A stretch of DNA of 17,651 bases from Bacteroidales bacterium (GTDB taxonomy: Bacteria; Bacteroidota; Bacteroidia; Bacteroidales; UBA10428): NCBI GenBank assembly GCA_016926235.1, contig JAFGOZ010000708.1:1-17651 (forward strand), read 5' to 3'. The position numbers and the translations under genes were made by a program. The notes below the pieces were generated by a model, which was given only the letters and a program-made list of their open reading frames with translations, was not told the DNA's origin and made no database searches. This document shows positions 16,225 to 17,651 of this stretch, piece after piece (the first letter of the stretch is position 1; each line of letters opens with the position of its first letter).

Positions 16225-16639
16225 TGTGTTTATGTTTTTTAAAATCATTCAGGCCTCTTAAATAATCTTTTTCAGAATATTTGGTTGATGCAAGCACTAA
16301 ACAAATTGCGCCTGATGAAAAATTCATTAATTCTCTCCAGATTCCTGGAACAATGATTAAGCCTATATTAGGCTGATTTAATGCAATTACTTTTTCCTTT
16401 CTCCCATCATTCAACAACACATTGAAACTGCCACTTGCGGCAACCAATAACTGGTATAATGCTTTATGTGCATGGCCTCCTCTTTCTGATCCTCCGGGAA
16501 TATCATATAAGTAGTATATCCTTTTCACATCAAACTGAACAAGTTCATTTTTTTCAATTACGGTAATATTTCCAGCTCTATTGTGAATTTTGCCTAGTTT
16601 AATAATTCTGCAATCGTCAATTGATGTTTGGTTAATCAT
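16217..16639 (-). CDS. WxcM-like cupin, dTDP-4-keto-6-deoxyglucose 3,4-ketoisomerase (FdtA/QdtA-like), copy with intact HAHK
   Basis: 140 residues, a single cupin domain of FdtA/QdtA size. The catalytic pair is intact in RGGHAHKALYQLLVAASG (53-70), with His56 and His58 at the positions of His49 and His51 of Aneurinibacillus FdtA. The closing region IIVPGIWRELMNFSSGAICLV matches the family (metal-free cupin, dimer with swapped strands). It would shift the keto group from C4 to C3 so that the aminotransferase can act. Unlike its tandem neighbour, the N-terminal element reads NRAGNITVIE where the family has DxRGxL..E, so the usual Arg is Ala here. ATG overlaps the upstream paralogue's stop by 4 bp. 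Confidence 0.85.
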   Translation of the reverse strand: MINQTSIDDCRIIKLGKIHNRAGNITVIEKNELVQFDVKRIYYLYDIPGGSERGGHAHKALYQLLVAASGSFNVLLNDGRKEKVIALNQPNIGLIIVPGIWRELMNFSSGAICLVLASTKYSEKDYLRGLNDFKKHKHNG

Positions 16640-17046
16640 CTTTTCAATAAGGCTTTAAAATCACTAAAACTACGAATGTAATCTTCTTCAGAATATATAG
16701 TCGATGCTGTGATAAGCGCTAATGAATTGGTCGAAAAGTTTTCCAATTTTCGCCATATCATTTGTGGCACATATAATCCAAAATAGGATCGATTCAAGGG
16801 GAATCGATATTCGGTTTCACCATCATGCAGTATTACATCAAAACTGCCGGAAAGGGCCACAATAAATTCCTGTGTTTGCTTAAAAGCATGGCTTCCCCTG
16901 AATTCTCCTCCCGGAACATCATAAATCCAATAAACCCGCTGAATTTTAAAGGGAATGTGGTTTTCTTCTTCAATAAAAGAAAGATTACCACGGGCATCCT
17001 CTATTTTTGGTAAATTGATTATGCGAATTTTATCAAATTGTTTCAT
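16636..17046 (-). CDS. WxcM-like cupin, FdtA/QdtA paralogue with HAFK in place of HAHK
   Basis: 136 residues, first gene of the operon and clearly paralogous to the next one. It shares the IYDVPGG/IYWIYDVP region, the LSGSFDVILHDG strand pair (68-79) and the C-terminal STIYSEEDYIRSFSDF. The N-terminal DARGNLSFIEE (17-27) is canonical, but the active-site string is RGSHAFKQTQEFI (50-62): the second catalytic His (His51 in FdtA) is replaced by Phe55. On family knowledge such a protein should be impaired alone. It may form a heteromer with the downstream copy, act on another keto-sugar, or be non-catalytic. ATG at 17044-17046; the promoter element at 17086-17093 leaves a short leader of about 30-35 nt. 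Confidence 0.82.
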   Translation of the reverse strand: MKQFDKIRIINLPKIEDARGNLSFIEEENHIPFKIQRVYWIYDVPGGEFRGSHAFKQTQEFIVALSGSFDVILHDGETEYRFPLNRSYFGLYVPQMIWRKLENFSTNSLALITASTIYSEEDYIRSFSDFKALLKR

Positions 17047-17085
17047 AGATTACCTTCAAGGTACTTTTATCAAACTGTTAAATTG

Positions 17086-17093
17086 CAAAAGTA
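17086..17093 (-). promoter_or_regulatory. Bacteroidetes-type -7 promoter element TACTTTTG for the polysaccharide operon
   Basis: On the minus strand the bases read TACTTTTG, an exact fit to the Bacteroidetes sigma-A -7 consensus TAnnTTTG. It lies 40 bp upstream of the first ATG, so transcription would start near 17079-17080. No clear TTTG-type -33 box is seen at the usual distance upstream. No other convincing promoter was found in the operon's short gaps, so all 17 genes probably depend on this region. Confidence 0.55.
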
Positions 17094-17123
17094 TGTAAAA
17101 ATCAGAAATGTTCACCTACAGCT

Positions 17124-17162
17124 TCGCCTCCTCGGTCACATTAGGTGGCGAGTACTTTTTTT
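17124..17162 (+). terminator. Terminator-like hairpin with T-run, plus-strand orientation
   Basis: TCGCCTCC (17124-17131) pairs with GGTGGCGA (17144-17151) over 8 bp with one T:T mismatch and a 12-nt loop, followed after four bases by seven T (17156-17162). It resembles a Rho-independent terminator for rightward transcription, though all genes to its left in this operon run leftward. It may instead be a chance dyad or block read-through into the repeat region. Confidence 0.3.
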
Positions 17163-17215
17163 GAGCGATGTTGGTTTGGGCCATAAGTAGTCATTTTGAT
17201 TTATTTTGTTTATTT

Positions 17216-17318
17216 AGTCGTGCAGTCTTTAAGTCGTGCAGTCTGAGAAGTCTTGCAGTCTTGCAGTCTGGGAAGTCGTGCAGTTTGCTAGGTCTGCTGG
17301 TCTGCTGGTTTGCCTGCC
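17216..17318. repeat. Degenerate short tandem repeat block A (AGTCNTGC-like units)
   Basis: Roughly 8-9 bp units of the type AGTCGTGC, AGTCTTGC, AGTCTGGG drift into GGTCTGCTG units toward the right end. Read in one minus-strand frame it encodes strings such as KTARL and RLHDL, which make spurious small reading frames. The 18-mer at 17221-17238 (TGCAGTCTTTAAGTCGTG) recurs exactly in block B. Units vary in length and sequence, with no spacers, so it is not a CRISPR. Confidence 0.65.
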
Positions 17319-17340
17319 GTAGCTTCAGCGTAGGCAGGTC
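17311..17340. repeat. Interrupted inverted repeat (CCTGCC ... GGCAGG)
   Basis: CCTGCC (17313-17318) and GGCAGG (17333-17338) flank GTAGCTTCAGCGTA, itself containing GCT/AGC. The result is a dyad with an internal loop. It resembles a G/C-rich dispersed intergenic element seen in Bacteroidetes genomes; mobility is not shown here. Confidence 0.45.
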
Positions 17341-17413
17341 AGTGGGAAATGCTGAAAAACCTGGTCGACTGGTAGGTAGTAGTTTGGAAACTACGCCCAG
17401 CGAAATGACCATA

Positions 17414-17500
17414 CTATTGTAACCGAAAAAACACCGGCATCACGAATTGCTGTTTGACGGTTTTGCCTTCCTGCATGGCCGGGGTCCGGTTGGGAGAGAA
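17414..17500 (-). pseudogene. Relic of the TonB C-terminus (energy transducer TonB family)
   Basis: The minus strand encodes about 27 residues ending in TAG at 17414-17416: SPNRTPAMQEGK, then TVKQQFVMPVFFRLQ. This fits the extreme C-terminus of Bacteroidetes TonB proteins, where a W/R-xPA-x-Q-x-GK-x-V stretch is followed by an F-x-x-P-V-x-F-x-L strand. Nothing upstream continues the domain: at 17500 the frame runs straight into the AGTCGTGC repeat block. It is therefore a truncated remnant, probably left when repeats or a rearrangement replaced the rest of the gene. Confidence 0.6.
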
Positions 17501-17592
17501 GTCGTGCAGTCTGAATAGTCGTGCAGTCATGCAGTCTTTAAGTCGTGAAGTATGCTGGTCTGTAAAGTCTGCTGGTCTGCTAGTCTTCTGGT
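17500..17592. repeat. Degenerate short tandem repeat block B (AGTCNTGC-like units)
   Basis: Same unit family as block A, running from AGTCGTGCAGTCTGAA through GTCATGCAGTCTTTAAGTCGTG to GTCTGCTGGTCTGCTAGTC. It contains the shared 18-mer at 17530-17547. It starts exactly where the TonB relic loses its coding continuity. The two blocks are about 180 bp apart, with the dyad repeat, a small GTAGTTT/AAACTAC hairpin (17379-17394) and the TonB relic between them. Confidence 0.65.
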
Positions 17593-17651
17593 TGAAGAGA
17601 TGCTTTAAACAGTCTGTCTTCATGTTTTGACTTAGTAGACATTATCAAGTA

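Larger units (their letters stand above)
17047..17651. other. 605-bp region without an intact gene
   Basis: From left to right it holds the operon promoter, the plus-strand terminator-like hairpin, repeat block A, the CCTGCC dyad, a perfect 7-bp hairpin at 17379-17394, the TonB relic, repeat block B and about 60 bp of unremarkable sequence to the window edge. Small open frames here (for example 17168-17422 plus and 17191-17412 minus) are made of the repeats and have no protein-like composition. Confidence 0.6.

Noticed and set aside
17116..17184. A 22-residue minus-strand open frame starting at ATG 17184 (MAQTNIAQKKYSPPNVTEEA...) upstream of the operon promoter
   Set aside because: It overlaps the hairpin and ends before the promoter. 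No clear ribosome-binding site or recognised family is visible, so it may be a gene remnant or chance.
17379..17394. Perfect hairpin GTAGTTT-GG-AAACTAC as a terminator or attachment site
   Set aside because: There is no T-run after it, and no integrase or matching site is visible. It is more likely part of a decayed dispersed repeat.
17216..17592. Possible CRISPR array in the repeat blocks
   Set aside because: Units are 8-9 bp, degenerate and adjacent without unique spacers, and no cas gene is present.

Overview
The window looks like a Bacteroidetes chromosome (or MAG contig) carrying a Wzx/Wzy-type surface-polysaccharide (O-antigen or capsule-like) biosynthesis locus. The lineage call rests on a TAnnTTTG-type promoter element, a C-terminal fragment typical of Bacteroidetes polysaccharide-deacetylase-like proteins, a dispersed CCCCCTCCGGAGGGGG repeat, GTC/TGC-rich degenerate repeat blocks next to a TonB C-terminal relic, AT-rich DNA and a lack of strong Shine-Dalgarno sites.

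Layout. Positions 2-475 (+) hold the 3' end of a polysaccharide-deacetylase-like gene with an odd low-complexity insertion. It converges, with only 16 bp between, on a long minus-strand operon of 17 genes (17046 down to 492). Most junctions are 1-8 bp overlaps (ATGA, GTGA, TAATG types), and the only sizeable internal gap is 7425-7581. In transcription order the genes are: two tandem FdtA/QdtA (WxcM-like) cupin sugar 3,4-ketoisomerases; a hexapeptide N-acetyltransferase; a DegT-type 3-aminotransferase; a hexapeptide acyltransferase; Wzx flippase; a GT2; a VioA-like 4-aminotransferase; a PglD/VioB-like N-acetyltransferase; a GT2; Wzy polymerase; a GT4; an asparagine-synthetase-like protein; an ATP-grasp protein; a GT4; a FemAB/GNAT-like aminoacyl/acyltransferase; and a DUF354 GT-B-like protein. 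A TAnnTTTG element at 17086-17093 is the only convincing promoter.

How it fits together. Two amino-sugar routes branch from dTDP-4-keto-6-deoxyglucose. One gives a 3-acetamido-3,6-dideoxyhexose (Qui3NAc or Fuc3NAc) and the other gives Qui4NAc. Four or five transferases would build the repeat unit, Wzx would flip it and Wzy would polymerise it. RmlA/RmlB, an initiating phospho-sugar transferase and a chain-length regulator are not in the window. The most unusual part is the 1.5-6.2 kb block, where a glutaminase-less asparagine-synthetase homologue, an ATP-grasp ligase and a FemAB-like protein sit together. I infer a possible system that attaches an amino acid or other amine to the glycan by amide bonds.

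The right end (17047-17651) has no intact gene. It holds the promoter, a terminator-like hairpin, two blocks of degenerate AGTCNTGC-like repeats, a dyad repeat and a short relic of a TonB C-terminus.
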